Origin: Siphonodentalium dalli
Lineage: Eukaryota; Mollusca; Scaphopoda; Gadilida; Siphonodentaliidae
Assembly: GCA_032622095.1 (NCBI GenBank)
Contig: CP136062.1
Span: 17,299,739-17,363,738, forward strand
Direction of reading: 5' to 3'
Length of the DNA: 64,000 nucleotides
The translations under genes were made by a program, and so were the position numbers. Numbering within the stretch: position 1 is the first letter of the stretch; every line of letters begins with the position of its first letter. Below, in pieces: positions 46,289 to 56,559 of the stretch. Below the pieces are notes generated by a model that had not been told where the DNA came from, made no database searches, and saw only the letters and a list, made by a program, of their open reading frames with translations.

Positions 46289-47360
46289 AATTATACCCCC
46301 TTTTTGAAAAAAAGGGGGGTATACTGTTTTGCACTTGTCCATCCGTCAAGCCGTCCGTCCGTGCGTCCGGGTTCCGTCCGTTAACCTGGTTTCCGGATGA
46401 TAACTTTAGTTAGCGTGAACCAAATTTAATAAAATTTGGTATGTGGGTTTATTAGCCGAAAAGTAAGTTCAAGTTCGAATTTGGGTTCCGCCCGCCAATT
46501 TTCACCGGAGTTATGCCCCTTATTTGACGTTTTTTGACTTAGAAAATCCTTGAAATTTGTTGTCCGGATGATAACTTTAGTATAGTTTATCGGAATGAAT
46601 CCAAATTTGGTATATTACTTTCTCCAAAACACAGGTCAAGTTCGAACTTGGGTTCTGTCCGACCATTTTTGGCAGAGTTATGCCCCTTTTTCGAAAATTC
46701 AGTTTTTCTTATGTTTTTTGGTTTCCGGATGATGACTCGATTTTGGAATGTTTATACGCAAAACCGGTTTTTTTGTGGTTTACATATATCGAAATACAGC
46801 TCAAGTCCGAATTTCGTTTTAATCCGATAATTTTTGCGAGAGTTATGGCCGCTTTTTTGACGTAATTTGACTTAGAAAATCCCTGAAATTTGTTGTCCGG
46901 ATGATAACTTTAGTTAGAGTGAACCGATTTCAATCAAATTTGGTATGTGGGTTTATTAGGAGAAAAGACAGCTCAAGTTCGAATTTGGGTTCCGTCCGCC
47001 AATTTTCACCGGAGTTATGCCCCTTATTTGACGTAATTTGACTTAGAAAATCCCTGAAATTTGTTGTCCGGATGATAACTTTACTAGAGCTTATCGGATT
47101 CAATGATAATTTGGTATATTACTTTCTCCCACCAAAACACAGGTCAAGTTCAAATTTTAGTTCCGTCCGCCAATTTTTACCAGAGTTATGCCCCTTTTTT
47201 TTACCAGTGTCCGCCGACCCAAGAGAGGGCGTATTTTGCACGCCCAGCGTAGCTCTTGTTGTCCACTACCACAAGTTCTATTTCGGTTCTGACCACCCAT
47301 TTTGCCAGAATTATGGTTTATTGTTGCAATTTGAGCTAAATTTTCATTTCCAGATGGTAA
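46289..47360 (+). mobile_element. hairpin-ended monomer element, family C, copy 1
   Basis: The 5' hairpin (46293-46323) pairs TATACCCCCTTTTT with AAAAAGGGGGGTATA. CGTCCGTCCGTGCGTCCGGG follows. Four or more monomers of about 170 bp carry GATGATAACTTTAGTTAG, CAAATTTGGTATGTGGGTTT, CAAGTTCGAATTTGGGTTCC and GGAGTTATGCCCC. No 3' hairpin is found. Same plan as families A, B and D. Confidence 0.55.
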
Positions 47361-47429
47361 CTTCACTTAATGTTTATGCCACTAATTTGCTTTTGTGCAG
47401 ATCTTTGCTAAACTATATGTGCTGTTAAC

Positions 47430-47747
47430 TTTCAAAGGAGGTTCTTGATATGGCAAAATTGAGGCGACAATATAACTGTACATGTACTAACTTGTTTTTT
47501 ATCAGAAATAATATTTCTAAAACCTAATTTATTTTCAGCTGTACTGGTAATCACAAAAAACTAAAATCTGACATTGTCTAGGAAACTCATTAGTTCAAAT
47601 ACAATCTTTTTGGCAGGAAAACAAAATACACTAGCTTTTCAATGAAGATGTAACTTTCATTTGGGTCAATTCTCATTGCTGTAATATTATTATTTACCAT
47701 GAATTAGGCTACATCTGTACTATCTTAAATTATAACCCTTTACACAG
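47430..47747. other. intron 2 end, unique sequence and acceptor
   Basis: AT-rich unique sequence leading to the acceptor ATAACCCTTTACACAG, which ends at 47747. Confidence 0.5.
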
Positions 47748-47868
47748 CTGAAAGTACAGACGATGGGTCAGACGATGAGACACAGAGCGCAAATATTCCT
47801 GATTCTACAATTGGAATAAATGAAGTAAATTGTCAAAACGAAGGCGCTGTCAGAGCTATAGATGAGAG
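47748..47868 (+). CDS. TRIM-like protein, exon 3 (acidic linker)
   Basis: The 121-base exon is bounded by the acceptor CCCTTTACACAG and the donor GATGAGAG|GTAAGC. It opens with two bases that complete the single base left by exon 2 (GCT) and encodes ESTDDGSDDETQSANIPDST, then GINEVNCQNEGAVRAIDE plus two bases. It is acidic and Ser/Asp-rich, probably disordered, linking the coiled coil to what follows. No domain is recognised. The support is splice sites, phase agreement with both neighbours and coding-like composition. Its donor has been amplified into the array that starts inside the exon's last 12 bases. Confidence 0.65.
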
Positions 47869-49140
47869 GTAAGCATGGTAATGAATATTATAGATGAGGG
47901 GGTAAGTATGGTAATGATTATTATAGATGAGAGGTAAGCATGGTAATGAATATTATATATGAGGGGGTAAGTATGGTAATGAATATTATAGATGAGAGGT
48001 AAGCATGGTAATGAATATTATAGATGAGGGGGTAAGTATGGTAATGAATATTATAGATGAGGGGTAAGCATGGTAATGAATATTATAGATGAGGGGGTAA
48101 GCATGGTAATGAATATTATAGATGATGGGGTAAGTGTGGTAATGAATATTATAGATGTGGGGTAAGCATGGTAATGAATATTATAGATGAGGGGTAAGCA
48201 TGGTAATGAATATTATAGATGAGGGGTAATTATGGCAATGAATATTATAGATGAGGGGTAAGCATGGTAATGAATAGTATAGATGAGGGGTAATTATGGT
48301 AATGAATATTATAGATGAGGGGTAAGCATTGTGATTAATATTATAGATGAGGGGGTAAGTATGGTAATGAATATTATAGATGAGGGGTAAGCATGGTAAT
48401 GAATATTATAGATGAGGGGGTAAGCATGGTAATGAATATTATAGATGAGGGGTAATTATGGCAATGAATATTATAGATGAGAGGTAAGCATGGTAATGAA
48501 TATTATAGATGAGGGGGTAAGTATGGTAATGAATATTATAGATGAGGGGGTAAGCATGGTAATGAATAGTATAGATGAGGGGTAAGCATGGTAATGAATA
48601 GTATAGATGAGGGGGTAAGCATGGTAATGAATAGTATAGATGAGGGGTAAGCATGGTAATGAATATTATAAATGAGGGGTAAGCATGGTAATGAATATTA
48701 TAGATGAGGGGGTAAGTATGGTAATGAATATTATAGATGGGGGGTAATCATGGTAATGAATAGTATAGATGAGGGGGTAAGTATGGTAATGAATAGTATA
48801 GATGAGAGGGTAAGCATGGTAATGAATAGTATAGATGAGGGGGTAAGTATGGTAATGAATAGTATATATGAGGGGGTAAGTATGGTAATGAATAGTATAG
48901 ATGAGGGGGTAAGTATGGTAATGAATATTATAGATGAGGGGGTAAGTATGGTAATGAATATTATAGATGAGGGGGTAAGCATGGTGATTAATATTATAGA
49001 TGACGGGTAAGCATGTGATTAATATTATAGATGAGGGGGTAAGTATGTGATTAATATTATAGATGAGGGGGTAAGTATGTGATTAATATTATAGATGACA
49101 GGTAAGCATTGTAATGAATAATATAGACAAGTAGTTAGCA
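47857..49140 (+). repeat. 32-33-bp minisatellite made of the exon 3 donor junction (~38 units)
   Basis: The unit is TATAGATGAGGGGGTAAGTA plus TGGTAATGAATAT. The founding unit is the exon 3/intron 3 border, ATAGATGAGAG|GTAAGCATGG. Nearly every unit keeps GGTAAGT or GGTAAGC; a few read GGTAATT. Units of 33 bases stay in the exon frame (11 codons, MNIIDEGVSMV-like); 32-base units shift it. From 48969 on the units end ATGTGATTAATAT and decay. Confidence 0.9.
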
Positions 49141-49170
49141 TGGTAATGAATAATTAATATTATAAGGCCA

Positions 49171-49202
49171 TGCAAAATTGAGCTACAGTGTCATTGAAAC
49201 TT
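49171..49202 (+). mobile_element. isolated 3' terminus of a family A element
   Basis: AATTGAGCTACAGTGTCATT followed by GAAACTT is the family A 3' end, with one change in the hairpin. The next element's 5' end, TTTAGCTCAACTT, follows with no spacer. Confidence 0.6.
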
Positions 49203-51111
49203 TTTAGCTCAACTTACTTTGTTGTGTGTTTGTGTGTCCGTCAACAATTTCCTTTGGCACGGGCCACAGGTCGTATCTTTGGTCTGATCTTTATGAAATT
49301 TGTCATGAATGTTGACATTGACATGTAGATTGGAACGAGTAATTTTGGGGTCATCTGGCTAAAAAACATGGCCGCTGGTGGCCATCTTGGATTTCAAAAT
49401 TAAATCCATTGGCGCGGGCTACAGGCTGTACTGTTTGTGTGATCATCGTAATGAATGTTGAAATTTACATGTAGATGGGAACGAGTCATTTTAGGATTAT
49501 TCGGCCAAAAAACATGGCCGCTGGTGGCAATTCTTGGATTTTACTCTTTGCATCACTAAATCCTTTGACATATTCTACAGACCACATCTCTGATCCAATC
49601 ATCACCAAACTTCATACGGATCATCGGGGCGACCTCTAGATGGGAACGAGTCATTTTGGGGTCATTTGGCCAAAAAACATTGCTGCCATCAGCCATCTTG
49701 GATTTTATTCTTTGCATCACTAAATACTTTCGCGCGGGCTACAGGTCGTATCTTTGGTTGGATCTTTATGAAATTTGCATGAATGTTGACATTACCATAT
49801 AAATGGGAACGAGTCATTTTGGGATCAATCGGCCAAAAAACATGGCCGCTGGTGGCCATCTTTGATTTCAAATTTGAGTCCATTGGCGCGGGCTACAGGC
49901 CATACTGTTTGTCTGATCATCATAAAATTTGTCATGAATGTTGACATTTACATGTAGATGGGAACGAGTCATTTTATGATCATTTTGCCAAAAAACATGG
50001 CCGCTGGTGGCCATTTTGGATTTTACTCTTTGCATCACTAAATCCTTTGACATATCCTACAGACCACATCTTTGATCCAATCATCACCAAACTTCATATG
50101 GATCATCGGGGTGACCTCAGAAGATGGGAATGAGTCTTTTTGGGGTCATTTGGCCAAAAAACATGGCCACCGTCAGCCATCTTGGATTTTCCTCTTTGCA
50201 TCACTAAATACTTTCACACACCCTACAGACCACAACCCGGATCCGATCATCACCAAACTTCATATTCATCATTGGGGTGGCCCCTAGTTGGGCACGAACC
50301 ATTTTGGGTTAATTTTGCAAAAAACATGGCCGCTGGTGGCCATCTTGGATTTCAAAATTGATTCCAATGACGCGGGCTACTGGCCGTATTGTTCTTCTGA
50401 CCATCATAAAATTGTCATGAATATTGACATTTGCATGTAGATGGGAACGAGTCATTTTAGGATCAATCGGCCAAAAAACATGGCTGCTGGCGGCCATCTT
50501 GGATTTTACTCTTTGCATCACTAAATCCTTTGACACATCTTACAGACCACATCCCTGATCCAATCATCCCAAAACTTCATATGGATCATCGGGGTGACCT
50601 CTGGATGGGAGCGAGTCATTTTGGGGTCATTCAGCCAAAAAACATGGCCACAGCAACCATATTGGATTTTTCGCTTTGCATCACTAAATACTTGACACAT
50701 CTTACATACCACATCCCTGATCTGATCATCACCAAACTTCATATGGATCATCGGGGTGACCTCTTAATGGGAACGAGTCATTTTGGGGTCATTCGACCAA
50801 AAAATATGGCCATTTTGGATTTTACTCTTTGTATGACTAAATATTTCTACAAAATCCATTAGCATGGGTTATAGACCGATCTGTTTGTTTGATCTTCATG
50901 AAATGGATGTTGACATTGACATGTAGATGGGAACGAGTCATTTTGGGATCATTCGGCCAAAAAACATGGCCACCAGTGGTCATTTTAGAATTTACTCTTT
51001 TAATCACTAAATCCTTGGGCACACCCTTCAGTCCACATCCCTCCAATTACTGTCAACCATTAAATTATTCCCCTACCTAAGTTGAGCTACAGTGTCATTG
51101 ACACTTTCATT
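49203..51111 (+). mobile_element. family A element, copy 6
   Basis: A shortened 5' end (TTAGCTCAACTTACTTTG), about eleven monomers and a canonical 3' end (AAGTTGAGCTACAGTGTCAT, then TGACACTTTCATT, to 51111). Some monomers belong to a subtype with CACATCCCTGATC, CCAATCATC and GGATCATCGGGGTGACCTC. Confidence 0.65.
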
Positions 51112-51166
51112 TCATCTATTCATTTGTCCATTGGACCAACTGCAGATTGATTTTTTTCCACGCTTG

Positions 51167-52231
51167 TTAGCTCAAATTACTTTGTACAGGTTGTAGCTTT
51201 TGTCTGATCATCATGAAAATTTGTCATGGATGTTAATATTGACATGTAGATAGGAATGAGTCATTTTGGGGTCGTTCGGCCAAAAAACATGGCCGCCAGC
51301 AGCCATCTTGGATTTTACTCTTTGCATGACTAAATCCTTTGGCACGGGCTACAGGTCGTAGCTTTGGTTTGATCATCATGAAATTGTCATGAATGTTAAC
51401 AATGACATGTAGATGGGAACATGTCATTTTGGGGTCATTCGGTCAAAAACATGACCGCTGGGGGACATCTTGGATTTCAAATTTAAATCCATTGGCGCGT
51501 GCTACAGGTCGTACTGATCATCATGAAATTTGTCATGGATGTTAATATTGACATGTAGATGGGAACGAGTCATTTTGGGCTCATTCGGCCAAAAAAACAT
51601 GGCCGCCAGCAGCCATCTTGGATTTTACTCTTTGCATGACTAAATCCTTTGGCAGAGGCTACAGGTCTTACCTTTGGTCTGATCTTTATGAGATTTGTCA
51701 TGGCTGTTGACATTGACATGTACAAATCTTTTGTCGGATCATCATTAAATATGTCATGGATGTCTTTGGCGCGGGCTACATGTCCTACCTTTGGTGTGAT
51801 CATTATGAAATTTGTCATGGCTGTTGACATTGACATGCAGATGGGAACGAGTCATTTTTATGTCATTCGGCAAAAAACATGGCCACCAGTGGCCATCTTG
51901 GATTTCAAAATTCAATCTCTTAGCATGGGCTACTGTTCAAAACTCAATCTCTTAGCATGGGAGACTGTTCGTCTGATCATCATGAAATTTGTCAAAAAAC
52001 ATCTCTGCCAGCAGTCATCTTGGATTTTACTCTTTGCATGACTAAATCCTTTGGCACTGGCTTCAAGTCGTATCTTTGGTCTGATCATCATGATATTTGT
52101 CATGGATGTTAACAATGAAATGTAGATGGGAAACAAGTCATTTTGAGGTCATTTGGCCAAAAAACATGGCCGCCAGCAGCCATCTTGTAACACATAACAT
52201 TATTCCCTTTCCAAGTTGAGCAACTTTCATA
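51167..52231 (+). mobile_element. family A element, copy 7 (degenerate ends)
   Basis: It starts TTAGCTCAAATTACTTTGTA and has about six monomers, some truncated (51725-51775, 51930-52000). It ends TTTCCAAGTTGAGCAACTTT with the terminal hairpin deleted. Confidence 0.55.
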
Positions 52232-52940
52232 TTGTATAAACTTATCGACTGAACATTGACTCTACAAATTAGTCAAAACACCCTATGCCCTACACCGAAG
52301 TGCTCTAAAATGCTTGACAGGTTAAACATAAAATACAATTGCATTACATGTAATACATATGGACATCAACAAAAACAGTATAACTATAAATGAGAATGTT
52401 ATAAAAATACAGAAACACATAAAATTATAAGATTTGGACACAAGTCACTAGTCCAAATTTTCATAGATAGCCAGTTTCAGGAGGTTGAATTATGTCAGGT
52501 GAGTATAATTTATTCATAAAATTTAGACCTTGTGTCCAAATCTATTGATTTCAAATGTGAATCTATCAGCACACACTACAGCCCACATTTATTGGAGAAA
52601 TGTTTTGAAACTTTACAGGCTTGTTTTTTCCTGAGTTATGGCCCTTAGTTCTGAGTTATGGTTCTTTAGTTTGTCCATTTTTAGTGATTCTCGCGTCAGA
52701 CATATTCACTTCAGTCCAATTATTAATAAATGTGAATTTGGCCATATGTCCCACTATTTGATTCATTTGGTGGACATTTTGGAACTTTTTTTCACATGGT
52801 GTTGAACAGCTCATCCATCATTAAAATACCGATCTGCATCTGTACCTCAATTCCTTTCAAATAAGTAGGAATAAAGTTCCGGAATGACATAACTGATAGA
52901 GCTGTTACATGTTGCTTGACAAAGATATATAAGCTAGTGA
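52232..52940. other. intron 3, no gene recognised
   Basis: Mostly unique AT-rich sequence. Around 52560-52700 are traces of monomer phrases (GAGTTATGGCCCTTAGT, then GAGTTATGGTTCTTTAGT). Confidence 0.4.
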
Positions 52941-52944
52941 TTTA

Positions 52945-53310
52945 GAAAAAAGGGAGTTTTACTGTTTTGCACCTGTCTGTCCGTGCATTTAGCCATCTGT
53001 CCGTGTGTACGTCCATCTGATTCATGTCATAACTTGAACAGTAGTGCTCGGATCGCAATGAAATTTGGTATGGATATTCACTACTATGAGGACAATAAAT
53101 AGTTTTGTTTGGATTTTCCATTATAGAGTTACTCATCTTTGTCTATCTGGAAATGGACTTTGTCTATCTGGAAATGTTGGCATTTTGAGGTCATTTGAGG
53201 TCGGATCACAATGAAATTTGGTATGGATATTCACTACTATGAGGACAATAAATAGTTTTGTTTTGATTTTCCATTATAGAGTTACTCATCTTTGTCTATC
53301 TTTGTTTTTT
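52945..53310 (+). repeat. family C-related tandem repeat, two monomers
   Basis: AAAAAAGGGAGTTTTACTGT with TTTGCACCTGTCTGTCCGTG resembles the family C 5' end. Two monomers then share GGATCGCAATGAAATTTGGT (second copy with ACA for GCA), ATGGATATTCACTACTATGA and TTCCATTATAGAGTTACTCA, about 170 bp apart. Confidence 0.6.
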
Positions 53311-53456
53311 GACAAATGTCTGTTCAATTCATAACATCAACAGAGCTGACACCTTAATCGCTCATAATCGTCTCCTACATTGAGACACAGTAATCCGTCG
53401 CAAGTTCAAATGTCAGACATGCTATATCCAGGCTTGTATGGCCTTGTATTTTCAGA

Positions 53457-53561
53457 ATGAGGTCCCTAGAGGATGAATTTAGTGTTGATATCCCGCACAG
53501 CTGGCTAGCATCACCCGCTGTGTGAGATAGTGTCACTAACTTCACCCTCTGGGGACCTCAT
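53457..53561. mobile_element. small foldback element before exon 4
   Basis: Arms 53457-53484 and 53534-53561 (28 bp, four mismatches; ATGAGGTCCC...AGTG) surround a GC-richer loop. Diverged direct copies of a TGTCAG...CTATATCCA...CTTG phrase flank it. A similar arm (GTTCCCAGAGGGTGAATTTG) lies near 37660. Confidence 0.55.
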
Positions 53562-53642
53562 GTCAGGCACACTATATCCACACTTGCCCTCTATTCTGTT
53601 AGCAGATGCAGACAGTGAATTGACTGATTCTTTTATTTTCAG

Positions 53643-53824
53643 CACATATAGGATGAATCTAACTGATCAGATAAAACTACATCTCCTAGCAACAATTCCA
53701 GCAGCAACCCATTCTAACGCAGGCGACATATTACAAGATATGATCAACAGCTTCACGGGGAAATTTCCTTGTTCCCACTTCAGACATGAACATACCATCA
53801 TCTTCATCTTCAAGAATTTAGCAG
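53643..53824 (+). CDS. TRIM-like protein, exon 4
   Basis: The acceptor GATTCTTTTATTTTCAG ends at 53642 and the donor is TTAGCAG|GTATAATA at 53824/53825. The exon begins with one base completing the two left by exon 3 (AGC) and encodes TYRMNLTDQIKLHLLATIPA, then ATHSNAGDILQDMINSF and KFPCSHFRHEHTIIFIFKNL. It ends with one spare base, so coding continues outside the window. The segment is amphipathic and looks like a small folded domain; I recognise no family. Phase agreement and splice signals support it as the continuation of the TRIM gene. The donor is weak (GTATAA), so the exact end is less certain. Confidence 0.6.
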
Positions 53825-54144
53825 GTATAATATAATATACCACATGCGAAGATTGACATGCATCCGTCTGTCCATCCATCCATGCATCCATCCGAGCAAT
53901 TATCTTAGTCATAGGTCGTCAGATCTGAATGAAATTGGAGGTTAGTGAACTTAGCCATCAGAAAGCCTTTCTTTCAAAAGATATTTTTCATATTTCCGTT
54001 CTAACTTATCCTTCTTTGTTTAACTGGAAAATATGATTTTCTGGCCTTCAACAAAATATAAAATGTTATTGAATGTTCAGATTTGTCCTTTATTTGCACC
54101 ATGGGGGTTTGCTAGTACCCTGTGGTGCATGTTCTTGTATTTGT

Positions 54145-54818
54145 TAGTCGAGTTTTTCAAAAACTCGACTTATGGTTTGACGAGGGACGGTTTGCGGGTG
54201 GGCGGCGGACCTAAAGAATGCCTTATAACTTTGACATTTGTGAACGGATTCAAAAATTTTGTGGTATGTCAGTTGCTCCCAATGACTATTTACTGCCTGT
54301 AAAAAATGGGTCACGTCCGAACTTTTTTACAAGAGTTATCCATCTTAGATGTATTTTAGTTAAGTTTTTCACCGTTAGCGCGATAACTCACACAAATATT
54401 AACCAATTTCAACAATATTTGGTATATGAGACTCTTGCAACAATATCTCGGACGAGTTCGAAAACCAGGTTTGTCCGAATTTATTTTCTGGAGTTATGGG
54501 TCTTAGTTTGTCTATTTTTAGCAATTTTATCACCGTTAGCGCGATAACTCAATGAAATATTAACCGATTTAAACAATATTTGGTATATGAGTCTATTGCA
54601 ACAATATCTCGGACGAGTTCGAAAACCTGGTTTGTCCGAATTTTTTTCCGGAGTTATGGGTTTGTCTATTTTAATCACAATTTTATCACCGTTAGTGCGA
54701 TAACTCAATGCAATAATATACCACCGTCCAACTTTCATTCCCGGAGTTGTGCACCTTATTGGCAGAAGTTTGGTTCGACTGCCAAAAAACTCGACAAAAG
54801 CATCTTAGATGCGTACCC
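54145..54818 (+). mobile_element. hairpin-ended minisatellite element, family D, copy 2 (both ends)
   Basis: The 5' hairpin 54147-54169 is perfect (GTCGAGTTTTT-C-AAAAACTCGAC). The 3' end repeats its arm in reverse (AAAAAACTCGAC, 54784-54795), followed by the hairpin GCATCT-T-AGATGC (54800-54812) and GTACCCCTTG. About three monomers between share GTTAGCGCGATAACTC, AATATTTGGTATATGAG, ATCTCGGACGAGTTCGAAAA and GGAGTTATGGG. It defines the complete family D structure. Confidence 0.7.
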
Positions 54819-55405
54819 CTTGTTTTATGAATGACTTTGAAATCAAAAAGACCAAATTTGAGGGATATCAAAAACTTGTGGGTTTTTTCTTCAGACGTCT
54901 GAACAATTTGGCACTGGTATTAAGACAATAGGAAACAAAAACATGTTTATTCTTTTGTGGCGACAAAATATGATCAGTGTATTCTCATATGCATTCTTTG
55001 ACAAACAGTTTTGATTAATAAATTTTAAATTAACGACATCGATATCTGTGTACCATGTTAGAAGGTTTATGTTTGGAGGGGGCCCCACTTTGAATTTCAA
55101 ACTCTACCCCTGCCTTGATGACCAAAAAGTTACCGAGAGAAATCGTATGATTCCTAAAACCCCACAAACCTCAGGAGTCAGTCATGTACACTTTCTGTGC
55201 GTTCTAGTTGTATAAATTTAAATATAAAAAAGAGTGTCAATTTGAGACATTGTTTAGACTCCATGAACTGTGACCCAAACAGTAAAATCGACTTGACAAA
55301 ACAAACTGTTCTTTATAATAATGTGTTTCCATAATTATATATATGAGCGATCAGATATACATGTAAGAGTCTGCCATCTATTATTAACTCTTGGCTGTTA
55401 TACGT
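54819..55405. other. intron 4, no gene recognised
   Basis: AT-rich unique sequence between the family D element and the satellite; no splice-bounded coding piece is seen. Confidence 0.4.
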
Positions 55406-56559
55406 CCGTACTGAGTACAGACTTACTTCAGCACACGAGCAGTCGGTCATTATTCACACTGTACTGAGTACAGACTTACTTCAGCACACGAGCAGTCGGT
55501 CATTATTCACACTGTACTGAGTACAGACCTACTTCAGCACACGAGCAGTCGGTCATTATTCACACCATACTGAGTACAGACTTACTTCAGCACACGAGCA
55601 GTCGGTCATTATTCACACTGTATTGAGTACAGACTTACTTCAGCACACGAGCAGTCGGTCATTATTCACACTGTACTGAGTACAGACTTACTTCAGCACA
55701 CGAGCAGTCGGTCATTATTCACACTGTACTGAGTACAGACTTACTTCAGCACACGAGCAGTCAGTCATTATTCACACTGTACTGTGTACAGACTTACTTC
55801 AGCACACGAGCAGTCAGTCATTATTCACACCATACTGAGTACAGACTTACTTCAGCACACGAGCAGTCAGTCATTATTCACACTGTACTGCGTACAGACT
55901 TACTTCAGCACACGAGCAGTCGGTCATTATTCACACCGTACTGCGTACAGACTTACTTCAGCACACGAGCAGTCGGTCATTATTCACACCATACTGAGTA
56001 CAGACTTACTTCAGCACACGAGCAGTCGGTCATTATTCACACCGTACTGAGTACAGACTTACTTCAGCACACGAGCAGTCGGTCATTATTCACACTGTAC
56101 TGAGTACAGACTTACTTCAGCACACGAGCAGTCGGTCATTATTCACACCATACTGAGTACAGAATTACTTCAGCACACGAGCAGTCGGTCATTATTCACA
56201 CTGTACTGCGTATACTGCGTACAGACTTACTTCAGCACACGAGCAGTCGGTCATTATTCATACCATACTGAGTACAGACTTACTTCAGCACACGAGCAGT
56301 CTGTCATTATTCACACTGTACTGAGTACAGACTTACTTCAGCACACGAGCAGTCGGTCATTATTCACACCGTACTGAGTACAGACTTACTTCAGCACACG
56401 AGCAGTCAGTCATTATTCACACCGTACTGCGTACAGACTTACTTCAGCACACGAGCAGTCGGTCATTATTCACACCGTACTGAGTACAGACCTACTTCAG
56501 CACACGAGCAGTCGGTCATTATTCACACCGTACTGAGTACAGACTTACTTCAGCACACG

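Noticed and set aside
48750-49010. Open frames encoding MVMNSIDEGVS repeats and the reverse-strand equivalent
   Set aside because: They are products of the 33-bp array of donor junctions. I keep the array as a finding but not as a stand-alone gene.
50072-52041. Many 60-130-codon frames in family A arrays
   Set aside because: Monomer translations recurring in different frames with no conserved reading; typical of minisatellite cores.
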